NCBI GenBank assembly: GCA_002914845.1
Contig: JXTC01000117.1
Span: forward strand, 161,702 to 225,701
DNA length: 64,000 bases
Reading direction: 5' to 3'
DNA from: Trema orientale
Lineage: Eukaryota; Streptophyta; Magnoliopsida; Rosales; Cannabaceae
Shown: positions 45,651 through 58,376 of the stretch, piece by piece
How the letters are laid out: every line of letters starts with the position of its first letter
Position numbering within the stretch: position 1 is the stretch's first letter
The notes under the pieces: generated by a model
Told to the model about the DNA's origin: nothing
Seen by the model: only the letters and a program-made list of their open reading frames with translations
Database searches by the model: none
Program-made: the position numbers and the translations under genes

Positions 45651-48369
45651 CTTTTTTTTCATTTCTTTTTTTGCTCCGGCCGTACAAAGAAAAGATACGC
45701 GTTAATCGACAAGTGGTCATGGCCTCCTGAGAGGGCTGAATAGTCTTGGGCCACTCCTGCTTCTAGTTCAATTTTGGACGCTTCCTTAAAAATCTTTTCT
45801 AAAGGTCAGAAAATCCTTTTCAAATAGAAATAAAATGAAAAATAAATCAGTAGTGAGACGCCTGATGGGTGTCACAAGAACCACGTGAGTAATGATGTTT
45901 CAATAGGTGTATAATTTCTAGACCAATATCATACATTATAACCAATAATAGAGTAACAAGCCAATATTGAAATTTAGCCACCTAATCTACTAGATATTAG
46001 GTAACCCAGAAGGAGCTTGACAACAAAGAGTTTTCAGATCATTTCTTGGTTTTCTTTAATTTCACATATGTGATTGTTAATTGTGTATGGAACTTTGAAT
46101 TTGTTATTGATGCACTCATTTTTCATGCTAAAAATTTGCTTCAACTGGCATGACATAATTTTTTTTTTAATAGAAATTAGAGACCTTTTAATGTGACATG
46201 AATTTAACTCATTATTACAAGTAACAAGTTCTTTGCTGACACATTTCTTCAAGCACGTCTGTAAATTGCCTTATGCCAATGCATTTAGATTGCAGGCTTC
46301 TGTATAAGATTGTTTTAAGGGGTTTTCCGACGCACTAGTATGTTCTATGCGAAGGCGCCTAGTCAAGAACACGTCAGGATAAAATTTGCGCTAAAAGGAA
46401 CACAGTTTTTGTGGTTTCTAAAACTCTATATTGGCGGATCATTGATTATATGTCAGCTTTGGATTTCGTGCCAAAATAAATCTGTAAAGAATACATTGTA
46501 TTTTTCTTTGGTGAAAATATATGATTACTACGCTGATACGTTATAATTGTCGGCATAGGGCATAAAGTTTTTTTTCAGGGAAAAAGGAAATTTATCAACC
46601 TCCGAAAACGTCGATGTTTAACATGTCGGCATATGTTTTATAGGATAAAAATCCAAGAAACAATCTTTTTCCCTCACGTTCTTTCTCTTTCTCTCTCTTG
46701 AACCCTCTCAAAACACGCAAATATTCTCTTGAATCCTCTCTCTCTCTCTCTCTCACAGCCATTCTCTGTCTCAAGTAAAAAATTTCTCTCTCTCTCTCTC
46801 TCAGCCAGTCTCTGTCTCAAGTAAAAAAATTTTATGTTTGTGTTTTGTGTTCTATTTTTTTTTTTTTTTTTTTGATTTTTTGTATAATTTTCAAAGAATC
46901 TCTTTCTCTCTCTCTTCAATTTACGGTATATTTTTTGAATCTCTCTTTGTGATTGATTTCTCCATCTTTTTCGCTCTTGATATTTGGCCGCTTTGGTTCT
47001 AATTTGGGAATTTGGTTGTGATTTTGTGGATTATTTGGCTACTGTGATTTTTTTTAATTAGGGACTATTCATTTGCTAGATTTTAAATTTGGAGATTTTG
47101 GATTTGGTACTATTTAGTAATGTTTGGTTATTCCCTACTAACTTTTGGGTCTTGGTTCACTTTGGTTTTAGTTTGTGTGCCTAATTTGGTTTGATTTAGT
47201 CATGCATATGCCATGTTGTATTTGGGTTATTATGCCTAGTTACCAAATTTTTTTGATTACTTACTAATGCCTATGACTTTGGCATGTTATATTGAATTTA
47301 TGCCACGTTGTATCATATTGCCTCTTATATTCTGCATATGTATTGAATGTTCATTATTGTGTTAGTATACACACATTTGATACCAAGTGTTGTGTGTGAC
47401 TGTGTGTTATAGTCTGTTTAGGAAAACACATTTTAAATTTATTGAATTTGTTTAAAAGAGTGTTCATTATTTTATTGCATTAAAAGAAGGACATTCAATA
47501 TAATAAAACCTTGAACAAAAAAAATTGTACCGTTTTTGGAGGATCTTCACTGGTTGAGATCGTCTAAAAGGGTACAAGTTCTTTTTTTAAGTTAAAATTT
47601 TAAGTCACTAAATTATGATATTTTATTAAGTAGTAGTTAAGAATAAAAATAATTTAAATTTAATTAGTATTAAAAATGAATACAATAATTACAATTGTGT
47701 AGTAAGTAATTATTATTAATTACTTGTAATATGAAATTATAATTTCAACTAAATGGTAAGTAATCAATAATTAATTAGTATTAAATACTAATTAATAAAA
47801 ATAAGTAATAAATAATGTAAATCCATTTTAAGTAATAAGGAATATCAAATAATAAATAAATTTAAATGATAAATACTCAGTACTTAATTAGAACTAGTTA
47901 ATAAATAATAATAATTTCAATTACATAATAATTAATTAGTTAATAATATTACTTCATAGTGATTAATAATAATAATAATTAAGTAATAAATAAAAATAAC
48001 TCAAGTGTAAGGAAGGAAAAATACCAAATTAAGTAATTGCCCTTCTCATTTATTTAAACTGATTATAAAGTTGCTTTCACATTTGGGAATCGATTATGAT
48101 AAGAATTAACTACTTATGTTTTTGGTATTTTTCCTTCTTTTTAAGGTTTATCTATACTCACATACTGCACGTATATGTACAATGCGATTTTAATTCTTCT
48201 ATGCTTTTTGTTGTTCATGAAAGAAAAAAAAAATTACCTTCGACTTGTTCAGGAGTTGTTGAAATTGCAAGTCTCATTAAAGATTATTGAACTATCGAAT
48301 TTGGACAGTTTAGAATTATATAGTATGAATTATTCCAATTGAGTTAGCTTAGTCATCTTAGTTTGTGGA

Positions 48370-48612
48370 GGGTCCACCTCGTGTCAACGAGAACAAGATT
48401 CTAATATAGGCGCTTGGTGTGCTCTTGAGGTTTCAAAAGAGTGTAAGGTCACTGCTTAGGCTCAAGGTAGTTAGAGGACCAAGAAAAACTACGAGCAACA
48501 ATGCTTAAGCTATACAATAGGAGCAGGCTGAGATTATCACCAGCCTGAAGCAATAGATTGTCGAAAGGGATGCGTTGCATGAACGGATATTTGCTGATAA
48601 GCAGCAGTTTTG
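48370..48612 (+). pseudogene. Decayed coding stretch with coiled-coil-like end
   Basis: One plus-strand frame reads ALGVLLRFQKSVRSLL, then KVVRGPRKTTSNNA, later EQAEIITSLKQ and IVERDALHERIFADKQQF, with several in-frame stops. The end looks helical and charged, as at the C-terminus of En/Spm-type plant transposases, but the match is by general character only. Confidence 0.35.
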
Positions 48613-49164
48613 ATCTAGTCATTTATTGCATAGCTCGAAAATAACGATTTTAACTTTCGTCACTTTTGAGCAAGGATCCCGATCCTGTGAAGCCATAATT
48701 TTAGGAGTTAGTTTGTACTTTATTATTTGATTTATGCATAAACAATTTGTACTATATATACTTTATTATACTATAATCGATGAACTTATATGTTTCTTTA
48801 ATTAATATTGTTTAATTTTAATCTCGTTTGATATGAAAAAATATATATTTTAATTAACTTAATCGGTTTATTTAGTTAAAAAAATTTGTTTTTTAAGACC
48901 CTGTTACACATCGGCAAAACATTATTCAATTATTAATTAAGAAAACTACAAAAACAATTATTGATGGGTTTATCGCGTCAGCTCGTAATACACTCGTTTG
49001 CTTATGTGTTTCAGGTAAATGCGTCAGTAAAAAGGTTGACCAATTTCAAAAATTAGGTATGCTTATTCCGATGCTTGCTTTATGGCGACGCGATAAATGC
49101 GTTGGTGAATGGGTCTTTGTCGACGTGCTTTATGTATGCATTAGCAAATTTGTCAGGATGCTGG

Positions 49165-49878
49165 GTACCTCTGTTCAAGAGGTATTACAGGACCGTAATG
49201 AGAGGATGGGAACTCATAGATATACTTGTACTTGGTTGATTTATGATATGTACAACATGATTATGAACATGGTGACTTTGGTTTTGGTTTTGATTTTGAA
49301 TATGTAATTGTACTTGAATATTTGTAAATTTGTTTTATAACTGGATTTTGGAAAGGTACTAACTATGCAGGTTTCAAAAGTTGCATTCATACTAAAAAGG
49401 TAATTGAATTCCTACTGAGCATGTGAATGCTCACCTCCTTATCTTTCCCCTCTCAGGCGGTGTACAGTGTGATTTGGGCAACTCCGGAGTGGAGTGAGTA
49501 TGACTAGAAGATTTGTTCTAGTTTAGTAGTTGGTAAATACTTGATAACTCACTTTGGATTTGTAATAACATTTAAGGCTCATACTATAGATTTAGCCTGT
49601 ATTATCCATTATGCCTACTTGTGATGACAATGGTGATGCATGTTTATGTTTTATTATTATTATTAACAGTCTATGTCTAGTGGTGATCAAAAACTGTGGG
49701 AATTTATAATTTAAATTATTTTTATAATCTTTTACAGAAGCTGTCGTTTTTTTTTTTTTAAACTAGTTGTCATTTTTCTAAAGAATTGTAGTTTCTAAAA
49801 TTTTTTTCAAAAATAAATTATGAATTTCCACTTGTGAAATTTCCCTTCTGTCACTGGCCCGGGATTTGGGTCGTGACA
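49165..49878 (+). repeat. Gypsy-type LTR fragment
   Basis: Ends GGGATTTGGGTCGTGACA at 49878 and contains CCTACTGAGCATGTGAATGC followed by CTCACCTCCTTA and TCTCAGG. Both are also seen in the LTRs of the Gypsy-type element at 37025-44343 read on its own strand. The left limit is not resolved; the flanks on both sides resemble the CACTA-like region, so it probably inserted there. Confidence 0.5.
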
Positions 49879-49985
49879 AAGTTACTTTCATCGACGAAGC
49901 TTTGCCTATATATACACATCTTTCCAATGCGGTTTTGCACATCTTTTGCTGATGCTAGGACACATTGACAAAGGTTTTCTCTGTA

Positions 49986-52600
49986 GTAATGCATCATATT
50001 TCAAAGTGGAACAAAGCTATTTAAAGCTAAATAATTGATCCACTGGTCATGTATAAAAATGAGTATGTATTTATATACATACAAGACTCATTTGATTTGA
50101 TCTTCTCTTTTATATTTGTAGTGATGTATAAGTACGTCGAATCGAAAGTATGAGAACCTAAGCAAAAGAAGATAAGAACTGAAAAAACAAATTTAGATTG
50201 TTCTATTTCGTAGCAAAGGCTCATTTTTGAATGTTGCTTAAGGAGTTGAGTCTGTGTAATGGAGTCGATGAGAAAGGACAGATATGGTGTATGGTACAAA
50301 AATATACCTTATCACAACGTCTAGACAACTACGTGTGAAGTAGTATATCTGTGTGATGATGCCAGGGGCTAACAAAACCCAAACCAATATGCTCCTTATC
50401 TTGGTTATTTGAACTTTTGTTATATAGAATTGTGGTGGCTGCCGTTGTCCATTTCTAGCAACGATAATATACAATCAAAGTGGACCTCATTTTCGTTTCA
50501 TGGATCTTCCATGAAAGGAAATATAGAGTTGTGATTGTTGTTAGTACTGCTCATTTTCACGTTGTATAACATCATATGCACAATTATGAGGAAGTTTTGT
50601 CTTGTTTGTTTTGGGGTGGAGAGAATATGTACGTAGACAAAAGGAAAAGCAGCACGTGATGTTTTAGCCACATATGACAACTCGCCCCATCCCCACTTCT
50701 CTTCGATTCGACATGTTGTTTCGCCCTTTGCGCTTTAATTGTTGGCGACTTGGCCCATGGCAGCCGAACTTCTCGTTGGTGTGAAGATGAGTAGGATGGT
50801 TGTTGGCACATTGTTTGTGTCGTTGTTGTGTGTGTTTTTCCCTTTTTTTTTTTTTAACTTGGAGAAGATTAATTCTTTGTTTTGTATTTTGGATAAAACT
50901 GTTTGGATTAAACCTTAATTATTGGTTCTTAACTGTTCAAATTTTAAAATCTATACGAAATGCTAACTTTGGGAATCTTATGGGTGTGTTCTTTAAGGCT
51001 ACATGAGCAGCAAGGAATATTTCTTGTTAATATCCGTAAAACCATGTTGTCGGTCCATGGTGTTCGATAGTATCATCTTTGTTGTTTGTTTATCTCAAGA
51101 TTATTACATTGGTGCTTGAATGCAATTTCATTGAAACATCTTCTTTTTTTTTTTGTCATAATTAAATTCGAATAGTAAATTATGTCTGATCAATAAAACA
51201 ATTAGATCCCAAAATGAAAAGAAAAATAGATAAAGCCGATGTGTCAACTAGTTAAGTTTGTAAAATCTTTTAGTGTCGTATACCAAAACTTGGGAATAAA
51301 TCTTGTGTTTTCGTCAACGTGGAAGATAGTTTATTAGAAAAGAGATGGGACTGCCATTCTTCACCTCCGCATTGAAGAGGGTTTATAGGGGAAAAAAGTT
51401 TACATCCCTAACAAAAATGTCATTGTAATTGCAAAATTTACAAATAATTAAATTTAGTGCTAGAGTGTTACTTTGATTATATATTGAAATTAATTAGTTT
51501 GTGCTTCTTTCATATCTGCATCACAATTCTCAACCACTTGCATAATCATAGACCCCATACATTTATTTGGATTCTCAGGTACACAAAATTTATTAGTTGA
51601 CAAGGACTAGTCTCACTCTCAATGTATTAAAAAAAACGTGCATATGCTTTTGGAATTTCATGATATGAGGTTTTCGAGACAAAGGATAATGTTGGGAGAA
51701 ATTGACAAACGGATATGGATTTGAGAGAGAGCCTCTAATATTCACATGTAAGCTCCATTAGGGAGACACAAGTCAATCTTCAAATTTGGAGACTTTCCTT
51801 GCCAATTGAAGAATCATCTTCTTAATTTGTGGCCAATTTGGTTGAGTATATTTCTTGTGTATATGCCCTCCAAATATGAGCACATCGTATGGTACACATC
51901 TAGCTAACTAGGGACGAACTACATGTGTGATTTATCTTTTCATGTGAAATTTGGCTTCGGATAGATATAGAGAGAGAAATGGAAACAAAAATTGACTATT
52001 TTCGTCCACAAAAGATTTTTTTTCCTTTATTAAAAAAAAAAAAGTTGATTCTCTTGGCTCGACCCACCAAGTCACTACGCTAATTTGATGGCTATAAGAC
52101 TTGTTCGTATGGGTATTAGAAACATGATAAGTTATAATTACATGTGGGATCCCTGTAAGTCAAAATTTTTGTATTTGTTTTAACTTTTTGTAGCTAAACA
52201 GAATATTACCATTAAAAAAAATCTATCAAGCTAACAATGATTTTTTTTTTTTTAAGGGAAAAAAAAAAAGAACGAAACATACAGAATTAATGGATGTGTA
52301 AGAATTCCACTTTATAAACTGGGGTCGACACTAATCATGAAATGACATTTGGTTTAGTAAACATTTTAATCACTTTTGGTTGTCTAGCGATCTCAAATCT
52401 ACATTACTGGTTAATATCAAGAAAGAAAAGTCAAAAAGACTGAGAGGTAAATGCGCCGGGTCACATATTAACATCTCAACAAATAGTACAACCTTCCTCT
52501 AATAAAGAACACGCAGCCTTAAGCGACAGTAAAAGAAAATTAAATCAAGCTTCAAACGGGTAATCAACAAAAAAAAAAAGGAAAACAAGCTTCTGAGTAG
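49986..52600. other. Spacer with no recognised gene
   Basis: Several minus-strand frames of 60-90 codons (50027-50299, 50238-50474, 50584-50811) and one plus frame have no recognised domain. Base content is higher in GC at 50640-50790, with a CACGTG G-box at about 50654. This could be remnant promoter or exon, but nothing firm can be said. Confidence 0.35.
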
Positions 52601-52639
52601 AGATAAAGCAATCTATCTATTAGCTGTTACCCAATTCTA

Positions 52640-52970
52640 TATTATTACTTAAAATTGTGTCTTCTATTATGTACATTCTCATTCTCACAATTAGAAAATA
52701 TTGAGCCACTATCATCTATATAAAAGAGGTCCAACCTCATTATTTATCATCTCACAATCATTTTACTGTTACTCTCTGTAACTCTCTTTGCTTTCACTTT
52801 GAGACTTAGAGAAACTCTTGTAATTCTCTAGAAAATAGTGAATAACAATGAACGTAGGCTCATCTTTTTGGGGACTAAACCACTATAAAATTCTTGTCTC
52901 CCTACTTTACTTTATTTTCTAATTTATTTCACACATAAATCACATCTCATAATTTACCAAATTTATTGTT
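52640..52970 (+). repeat. LTR-like fragment
   Basis: A TATATAAAAG box (about 52718-52727) is followed by CTCTCTGTAACTCTC and AATGAACGTAGGCTC, then AACCACTATAAAATTCTTGT. This layout is typical of R-U5 sequence in plant LTRs (compare ACGTAGGC...AACCACGTAAATCTTGTGTC types). Ends and duplication not found, so it may be a truncated solo LTR. Confidence 0.4.
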
Positions 52971-53853
52971 GAGAAAACCTCCGTTAACATAGTCAATAGA
53001 AACCATTCATGTGTACCAACCCTAAAATATTAATACAGGAACGTTTAACTTTAAAAAGTGTTTTATCTACAACTACAAGTTGCCAATTAACTTACCCTAA
53101 GCTGAAAAGACGAAATATTTTCAAGATCCGGTATGGACCACAGCACCGAGCCAGGTGCAAAAACATATTAGGACCACCTATTTGTTAACATTTTTTTTCC
53201 CCCAATGTTTTGATCTAACGCAATTCTTAATGCAAGAGATTTAGAATAACTTATCAGTGAAGATTGTCATACTTGGTTACTCAAACTAACTATATATATA
53301 TATACACATATACATAAAAGTGATATTCGAATTTAGAACCTTTAGACTGTGCCTTAACCTCGTCATATAATATGAAATTTTAAGCATATAGTCCGACCAA
53401 TATATTACCGACAACAACTTCTTTGTTATTTCATTCATTATACGATAGTATAGATTCATCGCCACTAATATTGACTCTTAAGTATAAGTTAATGCTATGA
53501 TCTCAACCTTCTGTGACTCTTCTTTTTCTTTAAGGCTTTTATTTCCTACCCCTATTTCAATCTCTTTTTTTTTTTTTTTTTTTTTGCATCTCTAAGATTT
53601 TCCTTGAGGATTTCCATTTCGTCTTTTTTCTCAGCTTTCAAAATCATGTTTCAAAACTGTGAATTATTTTCTCGCTGTGAAATAATTGGCACGTGGTCGA
53701 TAGCTTTTGTAAATTCGTTTGTTTAGTTTAGAAAAAATGAAAAATAAAAACCATCAATATCAATGATATGGGTCCCCGGCATAAAATTGTTACGAGTCAT
53801 TTTTTCTTGTGCTTTTGTCTTGTTCTTTGTCTTGTTTATATATATATAGGCAC
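52971..53853. other. AT-rich spacer
   Basis: Poly-T runs including a long one at about 53566-53586; no supported feature. Confidence 0.4.
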
Positions 53854-53854
53854 C

Positions 53855-54068
53855 AGTAGGTTTTTTTTTTTTTTTTGTTTATACATAAGTATAATTTTGG
53901 CTAATTAAAATTTGTTATGCACATTTTTTATAGCAAAAAGTAAGAGAGAGAAATAACATTAATGATACATGTCTTTTCATGCACATTATTATAGACGTTG
54001 GATTACCGATGATGATCCAACGGCTAAAAGAAAATACCTATACATAAGTAAAAAAACATACCTACTAG
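53855..54068. mobile_element. MITE Z, uninterrupted copy
   Basis: Inverted ends AGTAGGTTTTTTT (left) and, reverse complemented, AGTAGGTATGTTTTTTTAC (right). The interior TATACATAAGTAT/ACTTATGTATAGG is also inverted. Shares blocks with the split copy at 25472-32381. Confidence 0.6.
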
Positions 54069-54071
54069 ATT

Positions 54072-55254
54072 GGCAACATATATATATATAACTATATATT
54101 ATACATTTTTTCCCTTTAATTTTTTTTTTTACTTGCAAATGAAATTAATTTGAATTTAAAATCTTGAGAAATATCCCTTACTAGTATTATTTTGGAACAA
54201 AATGACTTTTTTAGTGTTTTTTTTTTAAATGACTTTTCTAAGTACATCTTTATTATTTAAGGCTGTGAACTGACCCAAAAAAAAAACCTTACGACAACAA
54301 ACAAAGATGAGAGGACAGGATAGTGTAGGAGAGGGAAAAAAAACTCAAATGTGATGGAAAATTATCCATCACATTTTTTTCATACGAGAATCCTACGGTG
54401 GAAACGAACTACTACTTTATTTCTTTAGAAAGTCAATACAAAGGAGTTTGAAATGTTCTGTGTCGTTTTTGTTGGTTTAAAAATTAGATTTGCAGCGGAA
54501 GAACGGCCTAAGCATATTGAAAAAATTTTCATAAAAGCTTTAGACTATATGAGTATATCGTAAAAAAAAAAAATAGAATTATGTCTAACAGCAAATACAA
54601 TAAGAAAAAAATAGAAAACGTCCGGATGAATACGAAAGAAACGAATTATGGGAAAAAAAAAAAAAAAAAAAGTAGAAACCTCCTAAAAAGCATTCAATTA
54701 TGTCTAACAGCGATTGAAAAAAAAAAAAATCTGAGGTCAAAAAACAAAAATTGATAATGACGACTCAACTTCTCTAACTACAATTACATTGAAGATTCAT
54801 AAAAAAGCTAGTGAAGGAGCTTAGAGTAGTCATGGTCCAAAGAGAAGAAGATTTTGGCTCTCTAATTAGAGTATTTAGGTAATTTTAGATAGGTGACACA
54901 CCATTAAAAGCCATTTTTTATAGAATTTATGAAAAAGAGTCTTTTATCACCATGAAACCATTAGTAATTGACTTACTAGGTGTAGAAACTTTTTAATATT
55001 AGGGTTTTTTGTGCATACAATTTCTTTCTTTCCCCTAAACTAGAAAATGAAGATGAAAAAAATATTCTTTTTTTTAGTGGAAAATAGTCGCCTTTTTTTA
55101 TCATTTGAAAGAGAATGGTTATTCCTAGATTTTCATCAAAGAAAAGTTGAAAATAAGTAAAATTAAACGGGATTAAGGTAATTTACCTACAATTATTTTG
55201 CACTTTCGGCCCCATCCTTGAAAATCTTTTCAACAATGAAAGACATAACAAAGA
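54072..55254. other. Spacer, possibly with an old LTR fragment
   Basis: 54465-55010 has LTR-like features on the minus strand: a GATTTGCAGCGGAAGAACGG block like that in plant Copia 5' regions and a duplicated AATTATGTCTAACAGC. Support is weak. Long A-runs elsewhere. Confidence 0.3.
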
Positions 55255-55514
55255 GAAAAGGACATGGGTTGGACTAACTTGGGCCGAAATGACTAAAAAA
55301 AAAAAAACTTAGGAATGACAAAGGATTTTTTGACCTTTGGTCAAGTGCTTTTTGACCATAAAAAAGTCCTAAATAATTATTTTTTTTTATGGTCAATAAG
55401 CTCTTAACTATAGGTCAAGACGTCTTTGATATTCTGAAAAATGTTATTTTTCTAAATAAAAAAATACACAAAAAAATCATTTTAGCCCAAATTAGTCCTA
55501 TCCATGTAATTTTC
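55255..55514. mobile_element. Short Mutator-type MITE
   Basis: Inverted ends GAAAAGGACATGGGTTGGAC (left) and, reverse complemented, GAAAATTACATGGATAGGAC (right), continuing through TAATTTGGGC. The ends resemble the terminal sequence of the Mutator-like element at 61887 (ATTGACATGGATAGTTCAAA). A 9-bp duplication was not seen. Confidence 0.55.
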
Positions 55515-55958
55515 TCCATACCTAAACCAAGATCAGATTAGTTGTTTTCGACTGCATTAAGACACACAAAGCTATTTTCAATTACGTCTCAAATCATCAA
55601 AAACATATGACAAACATTTCAAATATTGTAACTTTTACCTAGTAAATCTCCCATTTTAATGTCACCAAAAAAAAAAAGAAAAAAAAAAAAGACCACTTTA
55701 TGATAGTGAGCAACAAGCTTTTAGGGTAAGAGTTAGGTTTTGATTCTCTGTCAGGTCTCGACTTGCATTATACCTTAATTTACATAGATTTTGGGTTTAG
55801 TGCATCATACCTTAATTTACATAGATTTAAAGTAGGATTCTCTGATTCCTTTTCATAGTTTTTGGGCTTACTGCATTTGGACCATCTTCCAAATATACAT
55901 GGCCCCCCGACTAGCCAATGCATGGGATTTGGACCTGAGGAAATTGGATTTCATAGTA
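55515..55958. other. Spacer
   Basis: A short duplicated segment CATACCTTAATTTACATAGAT at about 55779-55799 and 55805-55825; otherwise nothing. Confidence 0.4.
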
Positions 55959-56280
55959 GGGCTTTTTAGCCAAATGGCCGGATTTCGGATCATAGTTTGT
56001 AAAATGCCAGTTTTTTAAACACTGTTAAAAAAAAGCCGAATTTTGATAATTATTTAAAAACAGATTGTTTTTCATATTTAGTATATCAAAATATATTACT
56101 TTATTTTTTGAAAATTGATTTACTTTTTCAAAAATTGATTTACTTTATAAAAAATAGATCAAATAAAAAAAAAGTCATTTATCAAAATAAAATTGTAAGA
56201 CGGTGATTTATTAAATAGGTATAAAAACGACTATTTTTTAGATTGATCTAAAAAAAATATCATTTCTTATAAATACTCTT
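55959..56280 (-). mobile_element. MITE W, inverted copy
   Basis: Begins GGGCTTTTTAGCCAAATGGC and ends CATTTCTTATAAATACTCTT, the reverse complement of the arrangement in the neighbouring copies. Same internal words (AAAATTGATTTACTTT, TTTAAACACTGTTAAAAAA). Confidence 0.6.
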
Positions 56281-56292
56281 CAGGGTATTATT

Positions 56293-57210
56293 AAAGAGTA
56301 TTCATAAGAAATGTCCTTTTTTCGATCAATGCAAAACATGGCCTTTTTTACATTTACTTGATAAACGGCCACCACTTTTTTATAAATTCCAAAATTCGAC
56401 TATTATTTGACAATGTTTGAAAAATGGCCAGATTACAAATATGATCCAAAATTCAACCATTCGGTAGAGGTGGCAATTCGTGTTGTCGTGTCATATTCGT
56501 GTCGTGTCGAAGCATATATATAACGAGCAATTACCAAACCCAAACCCGACACGTTTATTATTCGTGTCATGATTTGTAAACCCACACCCGACACGCTAAA
56601 TAAACAGGTTTACCTGTGAGCGACACATTTAACACGTTATTTAAATGGGTCGTATTCAGATCGTGTCTAACGTAACACGATCTGCTAGTCTGTATACTGT
56701 TAACCCGTTAATTGAATTTAATTTAACATGTTAATGTTAAATATGTTGTATTTGGTTCAACTTGACATAACGTATTAACCCATTAATTTTAACATGTTAA
56801 CCTATTTCACATTTTCAATATAACTTGATATAATCTATTAACTTATTTTATATTTCCAATATAACCAAGCAACCATAATCAAATAAATATAATACATAAT
56901 CCAAAGTTTAAAACCAAAATAAAACTTTCAAGTTTTAGTACATAAAACATAAAAAGGAAGTTTCAAGTCTTGGTACACACAAGATAATATAATGTCTCAA
57001 AAAATTTAATTGTGTTAAACGGGTCAATTTCGGGTTTAACAGGTTAACCTGCTAATGACTTATTATTTAATCGTGTTTAATCGGATTTAACCTGTTTTGA
57101 CCTGTACCTATATAAGACAAACCCAAACCCGCTAACTTCGTGTCGTTTTCGAGTCCTGTTATCGTGTCGTGACCTAAATTGCCACCCCTACCATTCGGCT
57201 TAAAGACCCT
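56293..57210 (+). mobile_element. MITE W copy split by a hAT MITE
   Basis: The left part (56293-56464) runs from AAGAGTATTCATAAGAAATG to ATGATCCAAAATTCAACCAT. The right part resumes after the hAT element as CGGCTTAAAGACCC, matching the GGCTAAGAAGCCC end of other copies. Confidence 0.6.
56465..57190. mobile_element. Non-autonomous hAT element, 726 bp
   Basis: Ends TAGAGGTGGCAATT and AATTGCCACCCCTA, bordered by an exact 8-bp duplication CCATTCGG at 56457-56464 and 57191-57198. Subterminal CACGAC/GTCGTG and GGGTTTAAC-type words match the hAT elements at 5907 and 16941. No coding capacity. It sits within a MITE W end. Confidence 0.88.
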
Positions 57211-57214
57211 TTAT

Positions 57215-57528
57215 AAAATAGTCTCTTTTTTTTTACCTCATTTTAAAATTTAGAAAATTAGAGAATATATCCTTTTTTTATACTTCATTTTAATAAATAT
57301 TCATTTTTATCTTTTTATAAATATATATATATATATATATATTACACTTAATATATCTATTTATATACTATCTTTAGTTTATGTACTGAGTATATTATCT
57401 TTTGTACTTGATATATTATATTTTACACTTGGTATGTACATTTATATACCTAACATTTTGCAATAGCATTTAAAAGCAGATATTTAACTAAAATAGGCTC
57501 AAATTTTGGTTATTTTGCGATAAGACCT
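57215..57528 (+). repeat. Dispersed repeat Y, copy 3
   Basis: Matches the right two-thirds of 8775-9075 (GTACTTGATATATTATATTT, ACACTTGGTATGTACATTTA, CATTTTGCAATAGCATTT). Includes an (AT)12 run at 57319-57342. Confidence 0.5.
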
Positions 57529-57529
57529 T

Positions 57530-57948
57530 AAAATTTGGCCTTTTCTAGACCTATTTAATCGGTGTTCGTTTTTTATAATTTTTTTTATAATATACTCTTT
57601 TTTAGTGTATCAATTTTATTAGTAAATCAGTATGTATTAATATATCAATATTATATTATTTATCAATTTTAATTTATTAATTTCATATTAGTATATCAAT
57701 TATTGTGTGTTGGAATATCAATCTTATATTAAATTTATCAATAAATAACGTTTTTTTACACACTGATAGATTGATATAAATATTTAGAAACTAATATATT
57801 TTAGCCTTTTTGATTCACTTGGTCATTTTGTAAAATATTTTAATAAATTTGGTCACTTTTTCATAGTATTGAAAAAAGGCCATTTTTCAATTATGACATT
57901 TTTTTCAATTATGAACTCAAAATTCGGCCCTTTGGCTAAGAAGCCCTT
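57530..57948 (+). mobile_element. MITE W, copy with expanded middle
   Basis: Starts TAAAATTTGGCCTTTTCTAG with ACCTATTT, and ends AAAATTCGGCCCTTTGGCTA then AGAAGCCC. The middle holds repeated AGTATATCAAT/TAATATATCAAT words. Confidence 0.5.
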
Positions 57949-58376
57949 ATTTTATATGGTGAAACAAGAAACAATTGAAAAACTCTGGATAGTCAAATTT
58001 TTTTAAAAAACTCTGGATTTATTTAGAAAAAAATACTATTTTTTACCAATTAATAGGTACTTAAGATAATCAAATTAGTTACCTCAGGTAACTCGATTCG
58101 TTACTTCGAGTTGAAAAATATCAATTTTGAAGAAAAAATAGAATTTTCAAAATTAACTTAAAAAGTGGTATATATTAAATAAATTTTTAAAAATAATATT
58201 TTGCTCAATACATACAAAAGTTTTCAAAAAAATCAACACATTCAGGCCTGGATTTTTATAAGAAGCCCTTTGGATCTGGATAGGTGTAAGTTTGGCCAAA
58301 ATAACTAATTTATGACTCTTTGGATCTGGATAGGTGTAAGTTTGGCCAAAATAACTAATTTATGACTCTTTTCACA
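57949..58376. other. Spacer with 66-bp tandem duplication
   Basis: The segment CTTTGGATCTGGATAGGTGT through ATTTATGACT occurs twice back to back (about 58249-58314 and 58315-58372). Confidence 0.55.

Larger units (their letters stand above)
46320..49985 (+). mobile_element. Decayed CACTA-like transposon region
   Basis: Both flanks carry scattered short GTCG/CGAC words of the kind found in CACTA subterminal repeats. On the left are CCGACGCACTAG, GTCGGCATAG, ACGTCGATG and GTCGGCATA; on the right GCGTCAG, GCGACGCG, GTCGACG, ATCGACGAAG and TTGCTGATG. The right end has TTTTCTCTGTAGTA near 49959-49975, close to a CACTA terminal sequence. A matching left terminus was not found, so the element may be truncated. 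A broken coding-like stretch lies at 48370-48612 and an LTR fragment is inserted near the right end. Superfamily is tentative. Confidence 0.35.

Noticed and set aside
46674-46919. 81-codon R/E-rich minus frame
   Set aside because: It is the reverse of CT microsatellites, so low complexity. The same applies to 62043-62249.
50027-50811. Several 60-90 codon minus frames suggesting a gene near 50.5 kb
   Set aside because: No domain, no consistent splice pattern and overlapping phases; left as unassigned spacer.
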